A DNA stretch of 64,000 nt. It comes from Calocera cornea HHB12733 (taxonomy: Eukaryota > Basidiomycota > Dacrymycetes > Dacrymycetales > Dacrymycetaceae). The DNA is taken from the NCBI GenBank assembly GCA_001632435.1, contig KV423953.1, forward strand, positions 124,001 to 188,000, read 5' to 3'. Below are positions 12,997 through 22,595 of the stretch, piece by piece (the stretch's first letter is position 1; each line of letters begins with the position of its first letter). Below the pieces are notes generated by a model that was given only the letters and a program-made list of their open reading frames with translations, did no database searches and was not told where the DNA came from. The position numbers and the translations under genes were made by a program.

Positions 12997-13489
12997 ATGG
13001 AACGTCCGGGTGGCTCTGTCCTCGCTCTCGGCGAATCTATCCGAGCGTCCTCAAGGTCTTTCAAGATGATGCTGATAGATGCAGCCATGATTATGGCTGA
13101 CCAAAATTCTGTGTGAGCAACACAGTCTGCTTCCTCTCTTCCGTTGTGTCCTGAACACAAATTGATAGGAGCTGAAGGGCAATGAAAGAAAGTGGAAGGG
13201 CCTCTTGGACCGAATTGTCAAGCAGGACGCATGCATTATGGCTGCTGCATCCAGGTCGTCGGGAACACCGCAGTCACAACTGCAAGCGAGCATTGACCTG
13301 CTGCAGTCGTACGCTACCCCCGTCTGCGGCACGACGCTAGTACTAAGCATTGGTTGGTAGAGAACTACAGCCGATTCTCGAACGTGTGCAGGAAGTCTTG
13401 TCCAGCAGCACTTCGAAGCAGTACAAGAAGTATATCGCCAATGAGGACGAGGTCGATGAGCTGGCGAAAACCTTCGAAAACGCTTTGGA
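12997..13489 (+). pseudogene. NLR gene 5' portion, cut by the KDZ element
   Basis: The N-terminal helical region of an NLR gene, paralogous to the first exons of the NLR on the minus strand at 50.6-51.1 kb. Exons are 12997-13110, 13169-13308 and 13361-13489 (interrupted). Parallel segments are ELKGNERKWKGLLDRIVKQ here and EFKTNQKQWRELGERIVKQ there, then LQPILERVQEVLSS and DEVDELAKTFENAL. The coding exon stops making sense exactly at GCTTTGGA (13482-13489), where the transposon begins, and resumes in phase at 32413 (GAGAGGTTTATG before a gtaagc donor), reading NALERFM. Without the element the gene would continue into the block at 32,405-34,732. Confidence 0.8.
13482..13489 (+). repeat. target-site duplication, left copy
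   Basis: GCTTTGGA, identical to 32405-32412. An 8-bp duplication is the size reported for Zisupton/KDZ elements. Confidence 0.85.
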
Positions 13490-13534
13490 CAGCCGCCTCA
13501 GTCGACTAGGATAATCTGAGACGTAGAGAGAGCG
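13490..13534 (+). repeat. left terminal inverted repeat
   Basis: The outer part (AGCCGCCTCAG) matches imperfectly and the core 13498-13525 matches perfectly the reverse complement of the right end. After one mismatch AGAGAGCG also matches. Confidence 0.85.
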
Positions 13535-13630
13535 TCAACTGGGATAATCTGGCAGCATCTCAGAACGTAAAGGCGAGCGATAATCCCGATGACCCTGGTG
13601 GATAATCTCAGCGATTATCCAAGATTATCC
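13509..13630. promoter_or_regulatory. subterminal GGATAATC motif array, left end
   Basis: GGATAATC or its reverse complement GATTATCC occurs at 13509, 13542, 13600, 13613 and 13623, with a near copy at 13579. Both orientations are present. Repeated subterminal motifs are typical transposase-binding sites; that role is inferred. Confidence 0.6.
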
Positions 13631-13764
13631 CAGATATCCGGGACGTCGGCTGCAGGACAACCAGGATACCGGCCGCAGGTGAGCTAGAGAACAGGATATC
13701 GCATTGCGGTGTGTGTTAGTAATACATGTGTCGCTCTGTGAAATGCATATAGTTGACAACCAGC

Positions 13765-16575
13765 TCAGTGCAGCGAGCTGTCAGAGTCATCCTCGTCTGA
13801 GTCCTCACTCTCATCTCCATCTTCTTCATCCGCAGCAGGTTGTCTCGTCTGATTGTCCTCGTCTTCTTCGTCATTCTCTTCGCTGTCATTCTCCTCCACG
13901 TCCTCAGGATCTTCCAGGCGAACAGCGCCGGTAGCATTGTATTGTATTTCGTCATGGCTTGTACCCGTGTTCCTCGACTGCTCTTCATCAGCGAAAGTTG
14001 ACGTGTGCACTATTCCGGACTTACAAACCAGCGATGTGTGCGCGCCTGAACCGTAAACCACCAGCAACTGTCAATAAGGGGAGAGAGCACCGTATCGATA
14101 TCACCGTCATTCTTCTGTTTAACACTGTCAGCGCAAGTGCAAAAAGAGTGCAATGCTGTTGAACGTACCCGGAATTTCCACAATTCTTCAGCCTCCATAT
14201 TCAGAATAGCATCGGCCAAAGGTGAGAATATGGTGATAGGGAGAAGACCGCTCTTGGAGCCATTGCCGATGGAGACACGCAGAGTATAACAATAGCGTTT
14301 ACGCCCCTTGAGCTTCTGATGCGCATCGATCTTGCAGGTGTTTGGTCCCACAGCAGATTTGTTACAGTCGGGGCTCTTGCAAGCCCGGTAGAGAAGATTC
14401 TTCGACGTTACTTGGCGGATCTTGCCAATCACGTTGAAGGTCTCCACCTTATTGCCGGACCCAAACGCAGAGTTTCGAACTTCGCGGACGGTTTTACAGA
14501 ATGTGCGAGGGCGAACGCCTGGCAGCTGCCCACTCACGGCGCTGTATCCTCCGGACGCGTGATTGTAAACGTGGCCCTCCGGTATATTGTCATACCTATA
14601 TGAGTAAATTAGCGAAAGACAAAGCGTGACTGAACAGGAGCACTCACCATTCCACCAACGCCGCTACATCGTCTTTCACTACGAGATCTGTAGGAGTGAT
14701 CTTGATTACAGTCTTCTTGTACACGTTCAGCGTCACGCCGCCGTGCGGCGCAACAACCGCATTCCGCAGCATGATCACGTCATGCTCCTCGCCTTTGAAG
14801 CTGTCCGCTCGTTCGTTCCATATAGAGACCCGCGTCACAAAGCCCGAAGAATCGACCACTTGAAGTTCGCGCCGACGGCGTTCTCCAGTTGCGCCTACTT
14901 CTGCGTCATCAGGGGCCGCTTCGTAGCCGCCTCCAGGATCGACCCGAGTCTCTGCTGAGAAAGACGCAATCTGGCCGACACCAACGAGAATCCCGAGAAC
15001 GTTGATGGTCGAGCCAGGAGCCAGGAATCGAACGTCGTTAAGGCTTGTGAATTCGATCTTCACTTCTGGCAGCTTATACTGATAAGACCCTGTATGCACC
15101 CGCCAGTGCGATCCCTCCTCCAACATTATCTCTCTGTCGAGTGCACCGTTAGGCTGAAATCTTCTCTCCTTGATAGGGACGATCTTGCAATTAGCGAAGT
15201 ACAGAATCTGTCCATTCGTCAGCATAGGCCGAGAAAGATCAGCGGAGTAGGCCTACAGAACCAACCTCAACCTGCTCCACCAGTTGCTCACACAAGCTCT
15301 CCAAGAAGGTCGTGACCTTCATTGCAGTCTGGCAAGAAAAGAGTAAGTATATGCGCCTCTCATCCAAAGAAAGTCTCACGTTCTCAGCATCCTTGACAAC
15401 CAGGGGCATCAGAACGCCAGATCCGTTATGGTTACTCCATTGACGAGGCTTTTCGATATGATGTACTCTGACGTACACCTCCCATCTGTCTACCATAGTC
15501 GGTCGAAGATAACGCAGCTGGTATCGTAGGTTTTGCCCGTCGTCCTCGTCGATATGATTGCTTGCTGTCACAAACCCTTTACGACCGCTGGGCAGTACTG
15601 GCGTAGTTCCCTTCGGCTTCTTAGCTTTCGACGATTTCGTAGGCGCCTTGAAGGGGAGTACGTGCTGGGGCGGCTGTGGACGGGACGTGGACAAGCCAGG
15701 ACTTGGTATTCCTTGTTCCCCGTGATCCTTCAGAAGACTGCGTGTGGGAGCTGGATTTGCTCGTGAGAGACCTCCATATGCAGCCTGAGAAGAGCGTGAA
15801 ATACCGGATGTAGAGCCATGGGCAGCTCGAGTAGGAGTAAAGCTGGCGTTCTCTTTATTTCCAGGATCGACGTAAGAGTCATCGGTCAGAGATGTGAGTG
15901 TCGATGCTTGCGATCCCATCAGGCCTGCGAGAACGTTGGGAGGAACAGGCCTCCGGGCGAGCGGAGTAGTGATGGTACGAGTGGTATCCGGTGGCGGAAC
16001 ATGCTCCTGGGCGGCGTAGCGAGGAAGGGGGACGTCAGGCTCTTCGAGCTGAACGGCCGTAACGGCGACGCTCAGAGCCTTAGGCCTGCCCCATAGCTGC
16101 TGAGGAGATCTTGACACCTTCTGAGCGGTTTGTATGATAACAATACTAGACAGATTTCAGCCCTCCGATCAAAAGATGGACGCATATACTTACCGCCTTC
16201 CCATCAAAGTTGCTCTACTCACGTCTTGAACTCTCAGCAGTACTCCTTTCGACAGCTTTCCTTCGCTTGCCAGCTTCGAAAGCTTCTCCCCAAGCATAAC
16301 ATCAACGCAGTGTTCACTATCCGATATGCATGCCCTTCCATTCAAAAGCTCAGCTTGAGCTTGATCAGTGTGGCGAATCAAGTGACTCACTGATACTCGG
16401 GCCGATCTGAGAGTGCTTGTCCATCTATGAGCACTTCTTCGCAGCTAAGAAGCTGTACCAAGACGTCGGGAAAGCTTGTCTTTGACGACTGAAGTATGTT
16501 GGCACAGGTGAATTTGGCGAACGTAGGCGATATAGGCGAATTCAACGAGGTAGAAGCCATCGCAGCAGTGAGCAT
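13765..16575 (-). CDS. RPA1-like replication protein A large subunit (transposon cargo)
   Basis: Predicted single-stranded-DNA-binding protein homologous to the RPA70/Rfa1 large subunit. Exons on the minus strand: 16575-16391, 16334-16194, 16145-15380, 15328-15266, 15207-14648, 14595-14169, 14114-14025 and 13980-13765 (815 aa), all phases consistent. Order: N-terminal OB fold (about 1-135, with CISDSEHCVDVML), Ser/Pro linker, DBD-A (about 300-440, WEVYVRVHHIEKPRQWSN), DBD-B (about 440-570, STINVLGILVGVGQI, RVSIWNERAD), then DBD-C with TVREVRNSAFG and a zinc-ribbon-like C644-x4-C649-x9-C659-x4-H664. Human RPA70 uses Cx4C..Cx2C, so the third and fourth ligands differ in spacing. The tail of about 60 residues is strongly acidic (EENDEEDEDN), absent from canonical RPA1. 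It could assist repair or replication of transposition intermediates (inference). The start may be 16560. Confidence 0.8.
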
Positions 16576-16829
16576 AGTTGAGGATGGCTGCTTCAGAGGA
16601 ACAGACGTGGTGGCGGCGGTCAGGAGGCGCGTCGCGTGAAGTTCTAGCCTGAGCTTCCGCCAGGGTTTGCTTCCGCTCGACCTTCGCCTAGACGTGGCGA
16701 ATCATCTTCTCTTCCTCTCCTGTCCCTTCATCATACCCCTAGTCAATATCATACCTCATTAACGTGGCTGGGCCCGTCATCAACAAACCTCTCTTCTACA
16801 TTAGCCATACTCTAAAGCTCTCTGTCACG

Positions 16830-16975
16830 AATACCACGTCTGCATACCGAGGAAGGAGCGGCGGAAAGATATCCAAACTGTGCATATACCCACGGACCAC
16901 TCGACAAAGCCTCTTGCTGACGCCTTCGTAGCTTATCTGAACTTCGGACAACAGCTTCAATCGTCTCGGCTTTCA
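16830..16975 (+). repeat. degenerate upstream copy of the next gene's first exon
   Basis: This stretch (ccgaggaaggag..gctgacgccttcgtagcttatctgaacttc) is a diverged copy of 17026-17140 (ccgaggaaggag..actgatgccttgatagctcatctagacttc), about 190 bp upstream. Its reading gives IPRKE..LADAFVAYLNF beside MPRKE..FTDALIAHLDF. It lacks an ATG, so it looks like a decayed tandem exon duplication. Confidence 0.55.
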
Positions 16976-17025
16976 CTAATCTCAGTACATAAGCCACGGA
17001 GAGTTCCCTGCAAACGTCAGAATAC

Positions 17026-17752
17026 ATGCCGAGGAAGGAGACAGTGAGAGGAGCCTCTTCCAACCGTATGTATGCGGCCTACCGCTGGAGAAGGCTGTTT
17101 ACTGATGCCTTGATAGCTCATCTAGACTTCAGGCAACGTCTGCCGGCGGCCAAAGCTCCTATTCACCGTATGCAGCAGCAGGCGCGAAGCCAATCTCCGC
17201 CTGCGTCCGGTTCAGCGACAATGCCTCAGTTGACGCCTACCGGCGTCGCCCGGAAACGTCCTCTTAGTCCCAGCGGTCATCAGTCTCAAGAGGAACGTCC
17301 GAGCAAGAAGCCCGCGATTGAGACACCTGCTGATGAGGAGATGGAGCAGTCGAGGACTAGCGTGCAGGCCGGAGTTGATCAGGCCGGAGTTGATCAGGCC
17401 GGAGTTGATCAGGCCGGAGTTGATCAGGACGGAGTTGATCAGGTCATGGACGAGGTGCGCGCGCGCGCCAATCTTTTTCACTCCAGCTAATCAGACTCAG
17501 ATTGCTATCAAAGAAGAAGATGAAGACGTCCTACTATCAGAAGGAATCTGGGCTACGCCTGACTGGAAAGCAAGAGCTGCTGCGCTCAGCAACGACAGCT
17601 TCTTCAAGAGTTTCCTCGTTGTCGACCTGTTGAAGCGCGTAGGCGCTTTAGAAGCACAGGCGAACGGACTACAAGCCGAGAATGCAATGCTCAAAGCAGA
17701 ACTACAGAAGGCGCACAGCGATCGGAAGGGAAAGGGACGTGCGGGTCAGTAG
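17026..17752 (+). CDS. coiled-coil protein with AGVDQ repeats (transposon cargo)
   Basis: Function unknown. Exons 17026-17442 and 17495-17752 (224 aa), with a 52-nt intron whose donor directly follows the last repeat unit. The N-terminus is basic (MPRKE, YRWRRLFTDALIAHLDF). A Ser/Pro/Gln-rich middle with KRPLSPSGHQ and RPSKKPA could be a nuclear localisation signal. Then come five tandem pentapeptides (AGVDQ x4, DGVDQ) and a C-terminal leucine-heptad coiled coil (LLKRVGALEAQANGLQAENA) ending in KGKGRAGQ. The coiled coil suggests dimerisation. Confidence 0.55.
17368..17442 (+). repeat. 15-bp coding minisatellite, five copies
   Basis: Unit gccggagttgatcag at 17368, 17383, 17398 and 17413, and a variant with first codon gac at 17428. 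The first four are identical, which suggests recent slippage. The unit length keeps the frame. Confidence 0.95.
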
Positions 17753-18097
17753 GAACAGTAGGAACAATGTCTGTGTATGCAACAAGCCGTGATAGTGTAT
17801 CATTTTACCTGTGAAGAGAATTCAAGCATCGACCAAGTGAGTAAAGAACCTCTTCCGACACATCGCGGATGTTAGAGCAGAAAGCCTGCCTGTTAACTTC
17901 CATTCTTCCTACGCATCTGGCAGGAGCAGACTACTGCCTGTCTACTGTACTCGCATATTCCTTGGCCCGGGAGGAGTGGCGCTGCGGTGCTCGGTTTACT
18001 TCCGCTGGTTATATACTCCACTCGAGTCAGGTGGATGGAGTACTCCTCTGTTCTCTACTTCCAACGTCAGCTACTGCTGTTGGCTCCCCCGATTGCA

Positions 18098-18859
18098 ATG
18101 ACGATCGACCATGGCCTCACGTCTGCTGCAGCAGAAAATGATCTTATGCCTCCTACCAACACCCACTTTGAGCAGCACAGGCTCATAGGCTTCACTGCAA
18201 CCAAGGGGTGCGGCTTTCACGATGAAGAAGATGCGGCGATGCACTTTGGCCCACTATACATCGCTCTAGGTGCCAAGGTTTCTGGTAGTGAGGATTACCA
18301 CCTTTGCGATGAGCTGTTCTGACGTCTACTATCAGCACACATGCGAAAGCGCCACAAACTGAGCAATGTCCTTAAGACCGTCAACACACCCCTATTCTTA
18401 GTCATGGTTCAAGAGATACAAGATCAGTTCCATCAGCGCTCTGGCTCTGCTACAGGTACGCTTTATCTCACGTCAGTGTGTCGGGGACCCACACTTAACA
18501 AGTTGCTTTAGCTGCACGCGCTTCGGCAGCCCGCGGCCAAAAGCTCGCTCGTATCAAGACGTCAGAGCTATTAATTCTGGGGAGGGAGGCGGTTCTTGAG
18601 ATGGAGAGGCGGTTTCCAGTCTTGAAGGATAGCCAATACGTGAGTGTTACGCAGCTAAGACAGCACTCCTGCTCATCAATGCCAGCTCGCGAGTATATCT
18701 GCTCCGGCCGAGTCATCTGTTGAAGACAGCTCTGGTAGCCCTCGCGGCGCGAGTCCCTTCTCCAACATCATCTCGGACGACTGCCCTACGAGACCCACCA
18801 CACCAGCGTCATCAAATAACAACGAGGCTGAGGTCGGGGTAGTGTCGTCTGTGTGCTGA
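18098..18859 (+). CDS. unknown protein (transposon cargo)
   Basis: I do not recognise this family. Exons 18098-18287, 18336-18455, 18512-18639 and 18686-18859 (203 aa); the three introns are 46-56 nt and all phases agree. The first intron (gtgagg..tatcag, with a ctgac branch site) removes an apparent in-frame TGA. Visible segments are GCGFHDEEDAAMHFGPLYIA, HMRKRHKLSNVLKTVNTPLF, a helical RGQKLARIKTSELLILGREA stretch, and an acidic Ser/Pro-rich tail. The frame is open upstream to 17987, so the start could be earlier. Confidence 0.5.
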
Positions 18860-19175
18860 GTTGCAAAGTTCTCGATGGAGATCATTAGGAGCACGGGCGT
18901 TGGGCTCTCTCAATGCCAAGGAAGGTGGCCAGTGGAATTCGACGTCTTATCATTCTGTTCTGCTACTAGATACACACTTTGTGTACAAGTAGCCCAACAC
19001 CACGCATGTTTTAAGGAGATATCATGATGATCACCGCTTCACTCAAGGCTGACAAGGTCAGCGGAACTAGAGGCAAATTGACGGACCCTGTTGTCCTGCG
19101 CTCCATCCGGCCTGCCAGCCAGCCCCTTCCATAGTTCATCTCAATCTACAACACGTCCGAGTTGCACATCCACTC

Positions 19176-19839
19176 ATGTCTCCTCGAGTTCTGAAGAGAG
19201 GCACCTGCAGAGCGCTCATGTGCAATGATTTGCTTTCCAATCCTTACCTCCAGGTGCTTGGTGTCATATCCGTCCCTCCGGCGGCCTCGTTCACGAATGC
19301 TCTTGAATTCCAGTCTGTGCCTTTGATCTGTTCCTTTCGCTTCTGCTGACGTCCGCAGACTGAAAATCAGTGACGGTTTCGAGGCTATCTATGCCATGCT
19401 CAACCCAAGCTTGAACTATCTTGTGGTAGCGGGAAGGATCAAGGTGCACACTATCCTGGCGGTGCGGACGTTCTTTGCGGTGGAGTTCTGTACATTGAGG
19501 TGCGCTTGTGGGATACCACCGATACAACCCTTCAGCTAACATCAAACAAGGATCGTGCGACTCGAAGATGTGGCGGTTGCTGGTGCCGCTACGCGCTTGT
19601 ACGGACAGCCGACCTCTCTGGATATCAGTCTTGACCCGGCAAATGCGGCAGGGCAGGTGATGAAGTTCCTCCTGGAAGACGTCTGCCGTAATGGCTTCAC
19701 AACTCAGCTTCCGCTCAAGGGTTGCTCAGATAGAGAAGATGAGGATTTCTTTGATACCCGCAATGGGAAGAGAGAAGGCGGGAAGGATAGGCAGATTGGG
19801 GGAGCTAGGTTGATGAGTTCAGCGGCGGACACCTTCTAA
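19176..19839 (+). CDS. solo RPA1 N-terminal OB-fold protein (transposon cargo)
   Basis: Predicted single OB fold related to the N-terminal (protein-binding) domain of RPA1. Exons 19176-19312, 19359-19499 and 19551-19839 (188 aa), phases consistent. The order matches RPA1N: LKRGTCRALM, NPYLQVLGVISV, LKISDGFEAIYAMLNPSLN, LVVAGRIKVHTI, RIVRLEDVAVAG and RLYGQPTSL. The last mirrors the strand before the GNP/GRP linker of RPA1; the full-length cargo protein has QLWGRPKALS there. No DBD-A, B or C domains follow. In RPA1 this domain binds partner proteins rather than DNA, so an adaptor role is possible (inference). It is not a close copy of the N-domain of the larger cargo gene. Confidence 0.65.
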
Positions 19840-20346
19840 TACATCCGACAACATTGCATTACAAATTTTCAACCGATAACGCACCTTGTAACAGTGAATC
19901 GAATTGAATGGCTTTCCTCGATGTTGCAATACGCAAAAACCTTCTCGAAGCTATTGACTGATACACCTTAGGGGCCCGAGCGGACCCATCTGATGGACCA
20001 TGATGCGAAGCCTGTGCTTCTGATTTGTTACAGATACACGAGTCTGTCTGTCTGGATCTTTCGACCATTTCCCGCCTAGTTAGATCTAAGAAAGGACTGA
20101 CGTGAACTACGAGGCCGGTCTCCAGAGCTAGGAATCGGAAAGCTGTTCTCTCCGGAGTACAGCCTAATCACGCGTTATCGGGTGTATTTCACACCGCAGT
20201 TCACCTTCTTGCAACGTCTGGTCGCCATTGTCTTGTAGCTCGTTCCTTTCCTGCTAGCTGAAAGCAGCAAGACTACACAGTGTCGCTGCATATCCTGCGA
20301 GGTACGAGCACCTATTCAAACGTTCCTTAATGGCTGAACGCGAAAC
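19840..20346. other. intergenic within the transposon, no gene seen
   Basis: About 500 bp between two plus-strand genes. No protein-like frame; presumed terminator and promoter region. Confidence 0.4.
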
Positions 20347-22176
20347 ATGCCCAAAGAAATGGTCAACTCTCTCAAGGCCGGCGAGTACCAGCGTCATGCC
20401 TCCGATGAGGTCCACGTCCATCTCAAAGCTGAGGATTATCAAGACATTCTAATCTGTCCTCATCGATATGCTGCCAATGGCGCAGTCCAGATGGAAAGTG
20501 AAGCGCGCCGGCACCTTCGTTTACAGCTGGAGCAGGCCATTAGCAGCGTCATATCCCGTGAAGATCCAGAGCAAGCGGGTAAGTCTGCCTCTGAGAAAGT
20601 CGTGTCTCCGACTAATGACTTCCATGCAGCGCTTTTCTTTCGAGACCTGGTCGAGGGTCTCTGCACAACTGCCAGTGATCTCTTCCTGGGAGCGCAGCCC
20701 TTCCCGAATTGGATCCCAATCCTCCTGCGCACGTTGAGCAACTTGCGCACCCTCCCTAGCGCTGCTATCAATAGCGCGCGTGACGACAGAACTTCCGAAG
20801 CAGAGACGTTAGACACCAATCTTTCAACACCGGTGCCGCGTGATGAAGTATGGGTGGTCGACGGTGTGTCCGATATAGAGTATTATGTGAAGTCCGATCA
20901 CAGCCGTGTGATACTTCCCGGACACGGAAAGTATCACTACTCAGTTGCCACGCGGATACCAGTGAATCCAAACTCTCCATCCCGACGTCGATATCCCGAG
21001 CGACCTCATCATTACGTCAAGCTGAACTTTAGCAATGCGCTACTGCGGTGGGACTTTAAGACATGGCTCGGTAAGCAAGGCATTTCGCCCATGGATCGGG
21101 ACTCGGAACTTAGGCTTGTAATCATAGCTGCCTGCATTGGAGGAACGTGCTTATGGAGAGACTTCCCTCAAGTTCTGCGATCCATGAAGAAGGTTCTGGT
21201 AGGCGTGTCACAATACCTGCATCTGCCTGGCTACGAAAGTCAACCTTACAAGTGGACCACAGTCAGTCAGTGGGCCATGAACGTTGCTATATGGGACGGA
21301 ACACTCTTCGTACGAGATTTGACTCATGGCATGTGGATAATAGTAAACAGCATTATATCTACTGACCAGTGTTTAGATGAGGCTGAGTTGTTCGATCCGC
21401 CGATAGCAATCTGTACGAACGGGGTGATCTTTTCTGCATCCGATATCGAAGCAATCTTCCACGTCGACTTCGCAAAGCCAGTTCAGCTAGCCTTGCCGCA
21501 AATTCAACGATGGCTGCCTTGGCAAGAGGTAGTTGGACTGCAACGAAACACAGATGACAATGACGCGGCCGAGACAAGAGAGGCGGAGCCTGGAATTGAA
21601 CGTTCTGCAAGATCCAAGCGATCGATCGATGTCAGGCGCGACGCAAGACCAAGCATTCTCAGCTACGATCCGGCTCAACTGCCTATAAATAAAAAACAGA
21701 AGACTGCCGTTTCGCCTTTCAATGGCGCCGTTGATCAGCAACTTGGGCTCGATGTTCCTTCTCATCCGCATACGTTCAGCTCAAATGGTCGCAGCGCATA
21801 TCTGGCCTCTACGTCCGCAACTCTTGGCTCTTCTCAAGATGATCCTATTCGTCAGACAGCCGAACTGGGAGCACTCGAGCTCCAGCTCACCTTCAACATG
21901 GATCTATCCGAGAATGACGTCAACTACTTGTTACCTTTCTCCGATACATATGAGGCCTACTGGGCAAACCCTCCACCGGAAGAACTACACACCCTGCCGT
22001 TTGTATTAGAAAATGGAGAGATGCGACGCGCCATCCCGAGGCTTGCAGCAGAAAAGAAAGCGCTGGCTGCCTGGCTTCGTCATCAGGCGCGATGGAAAGG
22101 CAAGCAGGGCGGGCAGATTAGCTACAGAGAGGCCTATCGCAGCTACCGTCGTTTGGCTCTATCTTCTTTAGAGTGA
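20347..22176 (+). CDS. 592-aa protein of unknown function (transposon cargo)
   Basis: Not recognised. The frame is open across the whole span, but 20579-20629 has every mark of a 51-nt intron (gtaagt donor, ctaat branch, atgcag acceptor). The best model is therefore 20347-20578 plus 20630-22176 (592 aa); retention would keep the frame and give 609 aa. There is a conserved-looking globular core (HYVKLNFSNALLRWDFKTWL, FVRDLTHGMWIIV, PIAICTNGVIFSASD), a low-complexity middle with NKKQKT, and a C-terminal helical stretch rich in basic residues (LAAWLRHQARWKGKQGG). No transmembrane segment or known catalytic motif is visible. Confidence 0.65.
   Translation: MPKEMVNSLKAGEYQRHASDEVHVHLKAEDYQDILICPHRYAANGAVQMESEARRHLRLQLEQAISSVISREDPEQAGKSASEKVVSPTNDFHAALFFRDLVEGLCTTASDLFLGAQPFPNWIPILLRTLSNLRTLPSAAINSARDDRTSEAETLDTNLSTPVPRDEVWVVDGVSDIEYYVKSDHSRVILPGHGKYHYSVATRIPVNPNSPSRRRYPERPHHYVKLNFSNALLRWDFKTWLGKQGISPMDRDSELRLVIIAACIGGTCLWRDFPQVLRSMKKVLVGVSQYLHLPGYESQPYKWTTVSQWAMNVAIWDGTLFVRDLTHGMWIIVNSIISTDQCLDEAELFDPPIAICTNGVIFSASDIEAIFHVDFAKPVQLALPQIQRWLPWQEVVGLQRNTDDNDAAETREAEPGIERSARSKRSIDVRRDARPSILSYDPAQLPINKKQKTAVSPFNGAVDQQLGLDVPSHPHTFSSNGRSAYLASTSATLGSSQDDPIRQTAELGALELQLTFNMDLSENDVNYLLPFSDTYEAYWANPPPEELHTLPFVLENGEMRRAIPRLAAEKKALAAWLRHQARWKGKQGGQISYREAYRSYRRLALSSLE
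20579..20629 (+). other. 3n intron that is open in frame
   Basis: 51 nt, GTAAGT..ATGCAG, with no stop in frame. Spliced or retained, the protein stays in frame. Confidence 0.6.
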
Positions 22177-22595
22177 CGGACGTGTGCGGCAGAAGTCGCG
22201 GTGGTCAAGCTTTTCCATTTGTATTGCGTTGGCTTATGGCTCGAACTACGTAGCGACCCCAAACTGTATTGTAGACCGCTTCTTACAAGCTCTGAACACG
22301 GCGGCTCATGATATGCGTATCTGCCAAGACAAGAGCAGGTCTCCGGCTCTTCTCGCAGGGGACGAGCACTGTAAGAAAGTTCGAGTGGGGGCTTCTTGGA
22401 GCGGGCTTCCTACGTCACCCTGTGGACGGGATTCAGCATGCGAAAAACAGATCTAGGCTGGAATTAATATCATATCTGGCAAACAATGATGAACTCTCAC
22501 TTCTGCTTATATATATCAGGGGAGGGAATAGTGATCCGTCTTCTGTACAGCGCCGCAATCATATAAGAGAGAAAAGTCAAGCCCTCGATATCCAC

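Noticed and set aside
13501..13508. The palindrome AGTCGACT next to both transposon ends as the 8-bp target duplication
   Set aside because: It looks duplicated only because it is palindromic and part of the inverted repeat. GCTTTGGA lies further out, is not palindromic, and restores the NLR frame.
14010..14064. Ending the RPA1-like gene at an in-frame stop after THRWF
   Set aside because: A canonical gtaagt donor precedes the stop and splicing to 13980 continues in phase into a conserved-looking acidic tail.
18322..18324. A nonsense mutation in the cargo gene at 18.1 kb
   Set aside because: The stop lies inside a well-formed 48-nt intron.
17026..19839. TET/JBP dioxygenase among the KDZ cargo
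   Set aside because: Such genes are known neighbours of KDZ elements, so I looked for the HxD..H iron-binding pattern, but found none in the cargo genes.
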